Source: Vulcanimicrobiota bacterium
GTDB lineage: Bacteria; Vulcanimicrobiota; Xenobia; Xenobiales; JADMJV01
Assembly (NCBI GenBank): GCA_019637395.1
Contig: JAHBVR010000016.1
Coordinates: 160,805-224,804, forward strand
Reading direction: 5' to 3'
Length of the DNA stretch: 64,000 nt
This document shows positions 52,401-59,775 of the stretch, one piece after another. Position 1 is the stretch's first letter; every line of letters begins with the position of its first letter. The notes under the pieces are model-generated. The model ran no database searches. It worked only from the letters and a program-made list of their open reading frames with translations, and had not been told where the DNA came from. Position numbers and translations under genes: made by a program.

Positions 52401-52658
52401 CAACATAAATTCGGTAGAATCGACCAGACGCCAGATCAGCGAGGTGAAGCTTTCTTCCGGAGAGCGCTCCAGATAGAGCGGCAGGGCGCCGCGCTCCTGA
52501 GCGCCCACGGCCAAACCGCGCACCAACCAGCTCTTACCACAACCAACAGGTCCGGCCAGGTGGAGATGGCCATGGGTACGGCCCAGAACCCAGCCCCAAA
52601 CTTCCTCTAAGGTTTCTTCGCGTGGCCAGTATTCACTGAAAAAATCGTCTAATAACAA
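49455..52658 (-). CDS. STAND-type NTPase with TPR-like repeats
   Basis: 1067 residues from TTG 52658; no clear ribosome site, but no other in-frame start lies nearby. The P-loop GPVGCGKS is at residues 36-43 and the Walker B/DE region LILFDGFDEPSEL at ~126-138, typical of signal-transduction ATPases with numerous domains. A winged-helix-like region follows (about 200-350). From ~370 to ~1030 there is a helical repeat array with TPR-type pairs (ALGKIDDSRRNGEEALELA, RYPEALPLAEQAVEMEQ). STAND proteins act as switches in regulation or defence. No nuclease, TIR or other effector domain is visible. Confidence 0.82.
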   Translation of the reverse strand: MLLDDFFSEYWPREETLEEVWGWVLGRTHGHLHLAGPVGCGKSWLVRGLAVGAQERGALPLYLERSPEESFTSLIWRLVDSTEFMLDTDGEGLRLQVSQRLYESSPAEALLAAMQWLTQEVDGSFLILFDGFDEPSELAELPSWRDFPEGVYLLTSGRARHPVDQLVLQPEHRRNLAELEGYLNKRLPGEQARHIPEILKLSQGNWRWAYYYTVLLKFEIDPLPESVRLYDTLLESLAAKHGPELFRNIHLEVLLLLAVAQVPASLDLLKSWGVPADQLGFALFELRDLLSTDGEGSQYDALFTGEHYSLRSPDLRAYLLENPAWRDRVSDCHRRAVAAVWDRSRAALGEMPQDVDYYSRAFAQYHLAQSGRLGDLNRLLQDPDMVESCWNLGRIAREQGYEEIGLQLFLVAGQILEARKAGKSKRHLARLAEVYADCCHALTNQGRYADGALFGEKALEMLRPLASEESSDPLEGLLTHCLLCLADPYLYMGYVQRAYPLYAEAHQRSSKEAGPEQAKAIHALRGLARSSRALGKIDDSRRNGEEALELARKLTNEEGEEWAQYLFELLMEQSETMRSVREQMAESPGPLELMGMRWESLRLLREAEELYHKFGWPGDQELVFLYLEQSMALFDLEKWSEAEERLSKAIEVINTLPASDSHPADLASLEFLRSHALALMNRIGEASGSLANLLTPALMQEMDVSEQALVLFFRGKILSHQGLLRQAETALEDSIAAYAQAIGLGAEDLFLEQVSAKIYLARVTARRGRLDEALELCHECYGQLTEMDPEEGPPALEVADVSELEAWILQNLERYEEALAMCDRAADSLTQIRNNETEADVETEHSLNMVTRALTLAGLGRYPEALPLAEQAVEMEQRRAQEGYEQANMWVAIHRLSLAKLLRKAGRAEDALKVAEQAWADLSGLPANQQNHLGLHLAAVQMEVALCHIHLEHWNQVRQPLKQAGVLYENEMWQSKEYLVAVLLDCQRHWLEFCRLSANQDWQDRSAWRQFFEGWMRWQSQMVEEGSNIFLQQALQRLKDWIEALPPAIQEDWNTQAPASLQTSNLQ

Positions 52659-52677
52659 CCGGTTGGAACCATGTTTC

Positions 52678-53031
52678 TCATTCCCCCGGGTTGTTATCCA
52701 ACGGAGGACTGTCTACCTTTTGCCACTCTTGGAGTAACGGGAAGAACTCGTCCTCGACATAAGGAAAGAACGAACTCGAGAACGACTCGGGGATGATCTC
52801 GAAGATCAGCCGCCAGGGGCCGGGGCGGGCCTCGCGCAGGTCCTGATAAAGCACAAAAAAGCCTTGCACTGCTTGCACCCACATATAAGCCTCACGAGAG
52901 CCGTCTGCTTGCTTGTTCTGAACACGCGCGACATCCAGCCGGACGTCAGGCTCGATATAAATCGTATAGGCTTCGGAACTGGTGGCGAAGTTCAGAACCT
53001 CCCCCGTCCGTCTTTCGGCGGTGTGTCTCAC
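52678..53031 (-). CDS. unknown protein of the STAND/ATP-grasp gene set
   Basis: 117 residues from GTG 53031. Soluble, with an N-terminal strand-rich part (YTIYIEPDVRLDVARV), GFFVLYQDLREARPGPWRLIF and an acidic C-terminus. No cysteines. Six bases separate it from the preceding gene and about 19 from the STAND gene, so all are likely co-transcribed. No family recognised. Confidence 0.66.
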   Translation of the reverse strand: MRHTAERRTGEVLNFATSSEAYTIYIEPDVRLDVARVQNKQADGSREAYMWVQAVQGFFVLYQDLREARPGPWRLIFEIIPESFSSSFFPYVEDEFFPLLQEWQKVDSPPLDNNPGE

Positions 53032-53037
53032 AATCGA

Positions 53038-53421
53038 CTACTGCGCAGCACGTTCGCTGGAGCTGTTGGCCAGGACTTCAAAGGAGCGCAGGTCCACCTC
53101 GATGGTCTGGCGCTTGCTGAGGCCCTGAGTGACCAGACTGGCCTTGCGCTGATTGCGGTCGATAATCAACTGCTGCAGCACGCCCTCTTTTTCGAAATCG
53201 TGGGGAGCCCGCAGGACGTATGCGCGCACCTCGCGCTCGCTGACTTCGTGTTGAGGATCGAAAAGCCAGTCACTGCGCATAATCAGCTTGGGTTGCAAAA
53301 GAAATTTTATGAATCGCGGGCTGGTCACATCGAGGAAAGGACCCATCAGGCCCGATTGCCTGAGTTCCTCTTCTAACTCGTTGCTGACTTTTCCCGAAAG
53401 TACGGTATCTGCCATAATCAT
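53038..53421 (-). CDS. unknown protein of the STAND/ATP-grasp gene set
   Basis: 127 residues, ATG 53421 with a second ATG two codons later. Mostly helical at the N-terminus (LSGKVSNELEEELRQSGL), then strands (FIKFLLQPKLIMRSDWLF) and a Ser-rich C-terminus. Located between the ATP-grasp ligase gene (81-base gap) and the 117-residue gene. No family recognised; it might be a substrate or adaptor of the ligase. Confidence 0.66.
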   Translation of the reverse strand: MIMADTVLSGKVSNELEEELRQSGLMGPFLDVTSPRFIKFLLQPKLIMRSDWLFDPQHEVSEREVRAYVLRAPHDFEKEGVLQQLIIDRNQRKASLVTQGLSKRQTIEVDLRSFEVLANSSSERAAQ

Positions 53422-53502
53422 TTAGTTCCGCCTTTCATAGAGAGGCACGGGGAGATTGCAGGGCGGTTGCCCGGGCGTTTTCTTACACCATTTACTGAAG
53501 AG

Positions 53503-55161
53503 CTAAACGATCCAGTCCACCTCGTCAACAGCCTTATCCAAGATTTCGATGGTTTGTTGATACAAACCGCGGGCTTCATCGGGGCTATCGCCTACACAGG
53601 TGACACCTAACTTACCGAACTGAGAAAGCGCGCCAATCATGTGAAACACCACTCCCGTATTCGAAGACGAATTATAGTGGAGCCCGTGGAAAGTAGTGAT
53701 GTCGATCAAATCTTCCGGCAACAGGCCCTTGTATTTTTCCGATTCCAGGTTGTCGGAGGCAAAGTAAAACTTGGGATTCATGTGGCCAGCCTCAAACAGG
53801 CCGGTCTCATGATTATAGCGCCCCCCCGTGAGGAACTGCAACGTGCGGAAGGGATGGGTGGTCCCGCCGGCGCGGAGATTGATCTCGACGGCCCACAGGT
53901 CCCAACCGCCACCGTCCTTTGGCGTGCACAGAAAGTCGACCGCCAACCGGCCGACCACGCCGGCTTTGGCCAGGTGTTGACCCACTTTCAGGCCGGCATC
54001 GTGCAGCTCGTCCTGATAGTCGCGCTCGGCCGGAAAGGTGCAACCGATGAAGACCTGCCCATCCGGACCACCCAGCACCTGGTCGTGGGTCGAGATGATT
54101 TGAGCTTCGCCGAGCGGCGTAATGCGCAGTTGCACGCTGGGAGACGGCTTATCGTCGCCCTCGATGAACTCCTCGACGATACCTTCCATCTGCTCGAACT
54201 TGCGCACATAACCTTCCCAGTGCATCCCGGGGGCCTGAAAACGAGCCTGAGTGCGCACCATCTCGCGCAGTTGCTTGATGCAAGCAACCTTCTTGCTCCA
54301 GTCGGAAATGGCGCCGAGCTGCAGAATGGCATTGCCGTCGCCGGAAAAGCCGTCATTGATCTTGATAACGGCCTTTTTCATACCGGGGCGCTTCTTCTTG
54401 AGCTTGTAGATGGCTTCGAGGATGTCCTCCTCGTTCTTGAGGTCCTCGAATCCCTCCGAGACGGGAATGCCCGCCTGGCGAAAGAGTTTGCGGCAACCGC
54501 TCTTGGTGCCATAAGCCAGGTGCTTGGGATCGGGGCCGAGCAGCGGAATACCCAGTGCCACCGAGAGGCTCTTTTCGGCCTCGGTCACGTTGAAGACCGT
54601 CAAATGGCTGTTGGGGTCGTTGCCGATGGCTTTGCGAATGCGCCGCAGTAGCGTCGGCCGGTCCAGAATCTTCTGAGTCAGCGACTTGGGCGAGGTGTCG
54701 TAGACGGCAAACAGCTCCAGGCGAGCGCGCGCATGCGAGAACGGAATGCCCGGCAGCAACTGCAGGTAGTAGTCGATGATGAAAGGGTGAATGGGTTCGG
54801 AGGTCACGAAGATCACCCGGGTCTTGGGTGAGCTGAGCAAAATCAGCAGGAAAAGCATCCGCTCCTCGTAATGCTGGGCGCCCTTCAGCTTGGTCAACTC
54901 CTCCGGGTCCAAAGACATCGAAGGCACCACCACCACTGTCTGCGGAATGTGACCCTCGGCGCTCAGATTGCGCCAGAGCTCCGGCATTTTGGCATAAAGC
55001 TCGTTGAAACGCTCTGTTTCTTCCTTACTGCCGCGCTCGGGAAGCTGGATGTCGGCCCAATCGCCGGTGGGAACGACGGCCGCACCGTTCTTGCCGGGTC
55101 GTTTGACTTCTTCACCCGGTCCATCCAGGTTGGTAACTTTCAAGCGGGTACGCTTAGCCAA
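53503..55161 (-). CDS. ATP-grasp ligase, PGM1-like
   Basis: 552 residues from TTG 55161, chosen for GGAGG five bases upstream; a TTG five codons earlier is possible. A ~220-residue pre-ATP-grasp domain (VVVVPSMSLDPEEL) precedes the ATP-grasp core: KAVIKINDGFSGDGNA as the ATP-binding strand/loop, VEEFIEGDDKPSPSVQ, and metal ligands in WAVEINLRAGGTTHP. The C-terminal domain (HGLHYNSSSNTGVVFHMIG, GKLGVTCVGDSPDEA) matches the region seen in peptide ligase PGM1. Such enzymes form amide bonds through acyl-phosphates. Product unknown. Confidence 0.82.
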   Translation of the reverse strand: MAKRTRLKVTNLDGPGEEVKRPGKNGAAVVPTGDWADIQLPERGSKEETERFNELYAKMPELWRNLSAEGHIPQTVVVVPSMSLDPEELTKLKGAQHYEERMLFLLILLSSPKTRVIFVTSEPIHPFIIDYYLQLLPGIPFSHARARLELFAVYDTSPKSLTQKILDRPTLLRRIRKAIGNDPNSHLTVFNVTEAEKSLSVALGIPLLGPDPKHLAYGTKSGCRKLFRQAGIPVSEGFEDLKNEEDILEAIYKLKKKRPGMKKAVIKINDGFSGDGNAILQLGAISDWSKKVACIKQLREMVRTQARFQAPGMHWEGYVRKFEQMEGIVEEFIEGDDKPSPSVQLRITPLGEAQIISTHDQVLGGPDGQVFIGCTFPAERDYQDELHDAGLKVGQHLAKAGVVGRLAVDFLCTPKDGGGWDLWAVEINLRAGGTTHPFRTLQFLTGGRYNHETGLFEAGHMNPKFYFASDNLESEKYKGLLPEDLIDITTFHGLHYNSSSNTGVVFHMIGALSQFGKLGVTCVGDSPDEARGLYQQTIEILDKAVDEVDWIV

Positions 55162-55176
55162 TTCAGCCTCCAGCAA

Positions 55177-55315
55177 AGGTCGTAGGGGTGTCGCCCCCTT
55201 CCCCAGTCTGCCGGCCCGGCCCTCTTTCCTGAGGGCCGGCAGACTGGGGAACCAGTGGCGTCAAGAGCGCGCCAACTCCGCTCCAAAAGTTAACATCTCG
55301 GACGTAAAATTCTCT
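55177..55315. other. intergenic segment with a 19-bp perfect inverted repeat
   Basis: Arms 55199-55217 (TTCCCCAGTCTGCCGGCCC) and 55233-55251 are exact reverse complements with a 15-base loop that itself begins GGCCCTC. It sits 38 bases upstream of the ATP-grasp start on the minus-strand leader side. TAAAAT at 55305-55310 is a possible -10 box for the plus strand. No ORF is supported. Confidence 0.6.
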
Positions 55316-55456
55316 CCGGCTTTTTCAGCCGGTGCTAGTCTGAACTCAGCTCACAATGCTCTCTGGTCCCGTGAGCCGGACTTGCCCTGCAAGTCCTCAT
55401 GTCACTCCCTCTGAAACTCAGTATTCAACCGGGCCCCTCGCCCGGTTTTTTCTTTT
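55316..55456 (+). ncRNA. candidate structured RNA or leader upstream of hpnH
   Basis: Four hairpins follow one another: CCGGCT-TTTTC-AGCCGG (55316-55332), GCTCAC/GTGAGC (55349-55376), GGACTTGC-CCT-GCAAGTCC (55378-55396) and the terminator AACCGGGC-CCCTC-GCCCGGTT (55427-55447) followed by T-rich sequence. No ORF or known riboswitch signature was recognised. A -10-like TAAAAT lies just upstream. It may be a small RNA or an attenuating leader of hpnH, which starts 100 bases later. Confidence 0.5.
55427..55456 (+). terminator. intrinsic terminator upstream of hpnH
   Basis: AACCGGGC (55427-55434), loop CCCTC, GCCCGGTT (55440-55447), then TTTTCTTTTC. A good intrinsic terminator with no protein-coding gene in front of it on this strand. 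Confidence 0.85.
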
Positions 55457-55501
55457 CTGGTTTGGCTGAAGATTTTTTGTGGGAACTGGGGGGGATATTG
55501 G

Positions 55502-55522
55502 CGATGAGACACTAACTCATCG
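55502..55522 (+). promoter_or_regulatory. hairpin in the hpnH leader
   Basis: CGATGAG (55502-55508), loop ACACTAA, CTCATCG (55516-55522); perfect 7-base stem ending about 34 bases before the hpnH ATG. Confidence 0.4.
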
Positions 55523-55556
55523 ACTCCTAATAATATTCAAGTGGTGAGGGTTTGTC

Positions 55557-56561
55557 ATGAGGTTTCCACTCGATTTCGTAATGAATAACGCCAAGCACAT
55601 GGTGCAACAGCGTTCCAAGGGACGCAAGCGTTATCCCACGGTGCTGATGCTTGAGCCTCTCTACACCTGCAACCTGGCCTGCATCGGCTGCTCCACCGAG
55701 CGCCACACCGGCAAACTCAAAGACCGCCTCTCGGTCGAGAAGTGCCTGGAAGCCGCCCGTCTGGCCGAAGCCCCCACCGTCTCGCTGTGCGGGGGCGAAC
55801 CGTTGCTTTACCCCGAATTGCCCGAACTCATCAAAGGCCTGATCGATATGGGCAAGCACATCATCCTGTGCACCAACGCCATGCTCTGCGACAAGAAACT
55901 GTTTGACGTGATTCCGCCTCATAAGCAACTCTTCGTCAACGTCCACCTCGACGGCATGAAGGCCACCCATGACTATGTGTGCGACCGCGAGGGCGTCTTT
56001 GACAAAGCCCTGGAAGCGATCAAAGAGTGCAAGAAGCGTGGCTACGTCACCCTGACCAACACCACCGTCTACAAGCAAACCGACATGGACGAAGTGGAAG
56101 CGCTCTGCGAACTGCTCGCCTCCATCAAGGTAGACGGCCTGCTCATCGCTCCCGGCTACCACTACGAGAGCGTCCAGAACGACGTCTTCATGACCCAGGA
56201 GCAGATCCACGAGAAATTCAAGCGCGTGCGCGAACTGTCGTCCCGCTACCGCCTGACGGCCACTCCCACCTTCCTGGAGTTCGCCGCCGGCCTGATCGAA
56301 CTGCGCTGCTCGCCCTGGTCGACGGTCAACTATACCCCGATGGGCTGGAAAGGCCCCTGCTACCTCATCGGCGACAAATTCTTCGAGGACTTCCACACCT
56401 TCTGGAACGAAATGAACTGGGATTACTGGGAGACCCGCCAGGACCGCCGTTGCGCTAACTGCAAAATGCATTCTGGTTTTGAATATAGCGCGGTAGAAGC
56501 CGCCTCCAAGAGCCTCAAGGGCATGGCCCAGATGGCCTACTGGCACCTTACCGCCAAATAA
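55557..56561 (+). CDS. hpnH: adenosyl-hopene transferase (radical SAM)
   Basis: 334 residues with GAGGG before the ATG. The radical-SAM cluster motif is C38-x3-C42-x2-C45 in TCNLACIGC. GGEPLLYPELPEL (SAM contact), LDGMKATHDYVCDREGVF (first part LDGMKATHDYVC) and the C-terminal CSPWSTVNYTPMGWKGPCYL (20 residues) are typical of HpnH. It joins the 5'-deoxyadenosyl group of SAM to diploptene, the first step of extended hopanoid synthesis. The later-step genes hpnG, hpnA and hpnI are 2.5-5 kb downstream on the other strand. Confidence 0.96.
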   Translation: MRFPLDFVMNNAKHMVQQRSKGRKRYPTVLMLEPLYTCNLACIGCSTERHTGKLKDRLSVEKCLEAARLAEAPTVSLCGGEPLLYPELPELIKGLIDMGKHIILCTNAMLCDKKLFDVIPPHKQLFVNVHLDGMKATHDYVCDREGVFDKALEAIKECKKRGYVTLTNTTVYKQTDMDEVEALCELLASIKVDGLLIAPGYHYESVQNDVFMTQEQIHEKFKRVRELSSRYRLTATPTFLEFAAGLIELRCSPWSTVNYTPMGWKGPCYLIGDKFFEDFHTFWNEMNWDYWETRQDRRCANCKMHSGFEYSAVEAASKSLKGMAQMAYWHLTAK

Positions 56562-56613
56562 GTGCCGCGCCTGGCCGTAGGCAGCCACAGGATGTGGCCC
56601 CAGAATCTCGACC

Positions 56614-57324
56614 GTGACTGAAAAACCCGGAGTGGAGGTGGCGCAGCCGCCGACCGACCGGCGGTCTGTGTCGAGATTTGGGGCCCTCAAGGAAGCCCTT
56701 ACCGTCTTTTTCCAAGGACCCCGAGAAGTGCCCGCACTGCTCGGGGTTCCTGCCTTAATCAAGGTGGAAAGTTTGATGTGGCTGTTCTACTTCTGGCGAT
56801 TTTTACCGCTGGACATCTATCTCCAGGGGAAACCTTTATCCAACCGGCCCTTCAAGGACTTCCGCTTCGGCGAAACACCCTATTTCACGGGTTTGGAAAT
56901 CTGCCGGCTGGCCCGTCTGCGCAAGGGAGAGAAATTCTACGACCTGGGCTGCGGGCGGGGCAAAATGGTCTTTGCCGCCGCCCTGGGCTTCGGTGCCCAG
57001 GCCGTCGGGGTGGACCTGTTGCCCACCTATATCCATTTTGGTGAACGCATCGCCAACCTGACCGGCTGCGACGCCCAATTCCTGCTGGAGGATTTCACTC
57101 TGGTGGAGGTCTTCGAAGCCGACGTCATCTATGTGGCCGGCTCGATCTTTTCCCAGGAAACCTGGGATGAACTCCTGTTACTGATCGAACAACTGCAGCC
57201 CGGCAGCCGCTGGGTATGCGTGGGACGCCAGGCCGAGCATGCTTTGCTCAAGGCCTACGACCAGCGCGAATTTCTCTTCTCCTGGGGCTACGAAATGGTC
57301 TACTTCTATGAGGTGTTAGTCTAG
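56614..57324 (+). CDS. SAM-dependent methyltransferase-like protein
   Basis: 236 residues from GTG 56614, no strong ribosome site. Class I methyltransferase motif I is FYDLGCGRGKMVF, followed by AVGVDLLPTYIHF. The first ~95 residues contain a hydrophobic helix (LIKVESLMWLFYFWRFLPL), suggesting membrane association. The Phe-Tyr-Asp-Leu-Gly-Cys-Gly-x-Gly form and LEDFTLVEVFEADVIYV recall DOT1-like or small hypothetical methyltransferases. Its position after hpnH allows a role in hopanoid or lipid modification, but this is only context. Confidence 0.75.
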   Translation: MTEKPGVEVAQPPTDRRSVSRFGALKEALTVFFQGPREVPALLGVPALIKVESLMWLFYFWRFLPLDIYLQGKPLSNRPFKDFRFGETPYFTGLEICRLARLRKGEKFYDLGCGRGKMVFAAALGFGAQAVGVDLLPTYIHFGERIANLTGCDAQFLLEDFTLVEVFEADVIYVAGSIFSQETWDELLLLIEQLQPGSRWVCVGRQAEHALLKAYDQREFLFSWGYEMVYFYEVLV

Positions 57325-57905
57325 GCGGCCCTGGTTCTCCCGCTCCAGCTTTGCCAACCGCGCTCCCGCCTCGCGCCAAGCGTGCATAGCTTCCAGGCGA
57401 GCCAGTTCGGCCTCGCTGTATGTCGGCAGGCCGGCGGAACTGCCGGGAAGGTAAAGACGAAGCAGGCGATTCTCCACGCCCAGGTCCAACCTGGGACTGT
57501 GAATGCGGATGGGACTAATTGTCCTGTCACGCTTTCTGACCTTGGGCCGAAATTGGGCTGCCGTCTCGGGTCGCTCGGCCAGGACTTCGGCCTCCCCAGC
57601 ATTTCGTTGGTCGCCTTCTTGGTGCCGAGATCGTGGACGCGACTGCTCCTGGAAGAAATTTCGAAGACGACCTGCGGAACGATGCCTCCTTCCTCCCAGG
57701 TCTTATAGGAAGAGCGGTCGATATTCCGGGCGCCGAAACAGACATAAACGTCCGGTGACTGCTTCTCCTCGACGTTGCCCCCCACAAACACATCACCGCG
57801 CTCACGGTAACGGAACTCAAGCACCGCCTGCAAATATTGGGCAGCGCGGTAATGCCAGGTCGTCTCGGTTACGGTTTCCTCATAATAAGGATAGACGATT
57901 CCCAT
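57316..57905 (-). pseudogene. Uma2-family (DUF820) gene, frameshifted and internally deleted
   Basis: The 5' part encodes DVFVGGNVEEKQSPDVYVCFG, YKTWEEGGIVPQVVFEI and RVHDLGTKK, typical of Uma2 putative restriction-endonuclease-fold proteins. The expected following region (FYExxGVxEYxxxDP) is missing. After about 57590 the coding sense continues in another frame (EAEVLAERPETAAQFRP, then LRLYLPGSSAGLPTYSEAEL) to a TAA at 57318-57316. So the gene has lost ~50 codons and shifted frame; a 194-residue open frame remains but ends in non-native sequence. Its 3' end overlaps the end of the methyltransferase gene. Confidence 0.78.
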
Positions 57906-57949
57906 AACGGGACTTTATTCGACGCGGTGACTCCTGAGCTGTGTGTCGT

Positions 57950-59092
57950 CTAGAGGTCGAAGCGCTTGAGCACTTTCATACGCCCGTCGGGATAGAGCTT
58001 GAGCAGTCGCGGGCCCCAGCGCACCTGATCGCCGACCAGACTGCATACCCAGAGGACGAGGTAGAAGTAGTCCTTGAGAACGAGCCACCCGATCCATTTC
58101 TCGGCCTCCACCGCCCCAAACACCTTCCAGTTGTGGAGAGTGGCCCGAATGCGAGTGCCCCACCACAACCAGAGCGCCAGCGCGCTCTGCCAGGTCCAAC
58201 CCTGGAAGAGCAAAATTAGAGTGGCCCAGAGGGCCCCCTGGGTGACGATGAAGGCGAAGTGCCCGCCCGGCCTCGAGATCCGATAGGTGCGCATCCAGCG
58301 CAACTGATGGAGCAAGTATTCCTTGAGCTTCATGCCGGGCAGCACGTCTTCCACCACCAACCCGGCCAACTTCACCTTCCAGCCTGCCCTGGTGATGCGG
58401 TTGCCCAGCTGGTAATCCTCGGCAAGATAATCGCCCAGCACGTCAAAAGCACCAATCGATTCCAGTACATCCCGCCGGAATGCCATATTGGCACCCAGCC
58501 CGAAAGACATCCCCTCGAGGGCCCGGGCCACCAACACGCTGGTGGAAAAATCCAGCACGCTCAGCGCCTCCATGGCCAGGGCCGGCGAGTTGACCCGCTG
58601 GATACAATACAAGCAGGTGACCATGCCGACTTTCGGATCCTCAAAGCCGGCCATGATCTTGTCCATATAGTTGGGCGGCGCGTGCATATCCGAGTCGGTG
58701 CTCAGGATGTAGGGCAGCGTGCAATGGGGCCAGCCCTGGATCATGCTGGCCACCTTGGGATTGGCGCCGTTGCCTGAGGCATCGCCCTCGACGACCTTGA
58801 CGCGAGGATCTTTGGCCGCGATCTCTCGGGCCAGCTCAGCTGAGGGGTCCTGTAGGCGGCCAATGGTGAAAACCACTTCCTGCTCTCCGCGGTAGTCCTG
58901 GTCGATATAACTGCGCCAGTTGGTTTCGGAGCGAGGCTGCCGCCCGTGCACCGTCTTCAGGTGCGAAACGGGGTAGTCCGGTTTGAAGGGAGCCGCCGGT
59001 TCCAGTTCAAAGCGCCGAAAGCGCTCCACCAGGTAAAAAGTAGCCCACTGGTAGAGAATCGCGAAGCCGAGTAAAAGCCAGAGTAAAATCAT
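57950..59092 (-). CDS. hpnI: hopanoid glycosyltransferase, HpnI-type
   Basis: 380 residues from ATG 59092, overlapping the hpnG stop (ATGA). An N-terminal membrane helix (MILLWLLLGFAILYQ) is followed by a GT2 domain resembling ceramide glucosyltransferase: metal motif DSDMHAPP, EDYQLGNRITRAGW and QLRWMRTYR (the QxxRW motif). Three C-terminal helices follow. HpnI adds N-acetylglucosamine to bacteriohopanetetrol. Last gene of the guaB-to-hpnI run. Confidence 0.9.
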   Translation of the reverse strand: MILLWLLLGFAILYQWATFYLVERFRRFELEPAAPFKPDYPVSHLKTVHGRQPRSETNWRSYIDQDYRGEQEVVFTIGRLQDPSAELAREIAAKDPRVKVVEGDASGNGANPKVASMIQGWPHCTLPYILSTDSDMHAPPNYMDKIMAGFEDPKVGMVTCLYCIQRVNSPALAMEALSVLDFSTSVLVARALEGMSFGLGANMAFRRDVLESIGAFDVLGDYLAEDYQLGNRITRAGWKVKLAGLVVEDVLPGMKLKEYLLHQLRWMRTYRISRPGGHFAFIVTQGALWATLILLFQGWTWQSALALWLWWGTRIRATLHNWKVFGAVEAEKWIGWLVLKDYFYLVLWVCSLVGDQVRWGPRLLKLYPDGRMKVLKRFDL

Positions 59093-59775
59093 GAGTTGAT
59101 CGCTTCCAGCAGTTGACTGCTTTTGAGGATGAGTTGCCGGCGGGCCTGCTTCTCCCAGCGGCCGAACTCGATGAGGGCGGGAATCTGGCCCGGATGGGTC
59201 AGAATTTCCCTGGCCAGGCGGGCCGGAGCAGTCTGTCCTTTGGAACTGACACATCGATTGAAATCAATGGGTAAGTTCCTGTGCAAAGGATCGATGATGA
59301 CCCGCAGAGCGCGCCAGGGTAGACCGGCGCTTTCGGCGGCTTCGGCCAGCACCGCGCTCTCCATATCGACCGCGCAGGCCTCGGGGTGATTCTCCGCCAG
59401 CCGGCGCTTACTCTCTTGGGAAGGCGCCAGTTTGCTCACGCTGAGCAGGCGCTGGCCGGCTTGCCCACAGCGAAAGACCCGCCTGTCAGCGGTCTCGATC
59501 TCCCGGGCATGGATAGCGTCGCCGGGCTGCAAATGCTCTTTCAGAGCCCCCGAATAGCCCAGGCTGACCAGTAGTTCAGGCTGGCCGAGTTTGACCAGGT
59601 CCTGCACGGCGCGGCGAGCGTGGCGCGGTCCCACGCCGCTCAGCGCCACCTGGACCCGCAGGCCGGCCACTTTGCCGGTAAAAAACTCACCCGGACCGGT
59701 CCACTCCAGCTTCCAGTGCTTGCGCAGAGGGGTGAACTCTTCCCACATAGCCACCAGGATACCCACCGATTTCAC
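59089..59775 (-). CDS. hpnG: hopanoid-associated nucleoside phosphorylase
   Basis: 228 residues from GTG 59775, overlapping the hpnA stop (GTGA); an upstream extension in the same frame is unlikely. The PNP/UDP-phosphorylase fold is seen in VALSGVGPRHARRAVQDLV, LVSLGYSGAL and the substrate-site VDMESAVLAEAA. HpnG removes adenine from adenosylhopane, giving the phosphoribosyl/ribosyl hopane used for bacteriohopanetetrol synthesis. It sits between hpnA and hpnI, both coupled by four-base overlaps. Confidence 0.92.
   Translation of the reverse strand: MKSVGILVAMWEEFTPLRKHWKLEWTGPGEFFTGKVAGLRVQVALSGVGPRHARRAVQDLVKLGQPELLVSLGYSGALKEHLQPGDAIHAREIETADRRVFRCGQAGQRLLSVSKLAPSQESKRRLAENHPEACAVDMESAVLAEAAESAGLPWRALRVIIDPLHRNLPIDFNRCVSSKGQTAPARLAREILTHPGQIPALIEFGRWEKQARRQLILKSSQLLEAINS

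Noticed and set aside
55527..56762. 411-codon minus-strand frame over hpnH
   Set aside because: Antisense shadow of hpnH.
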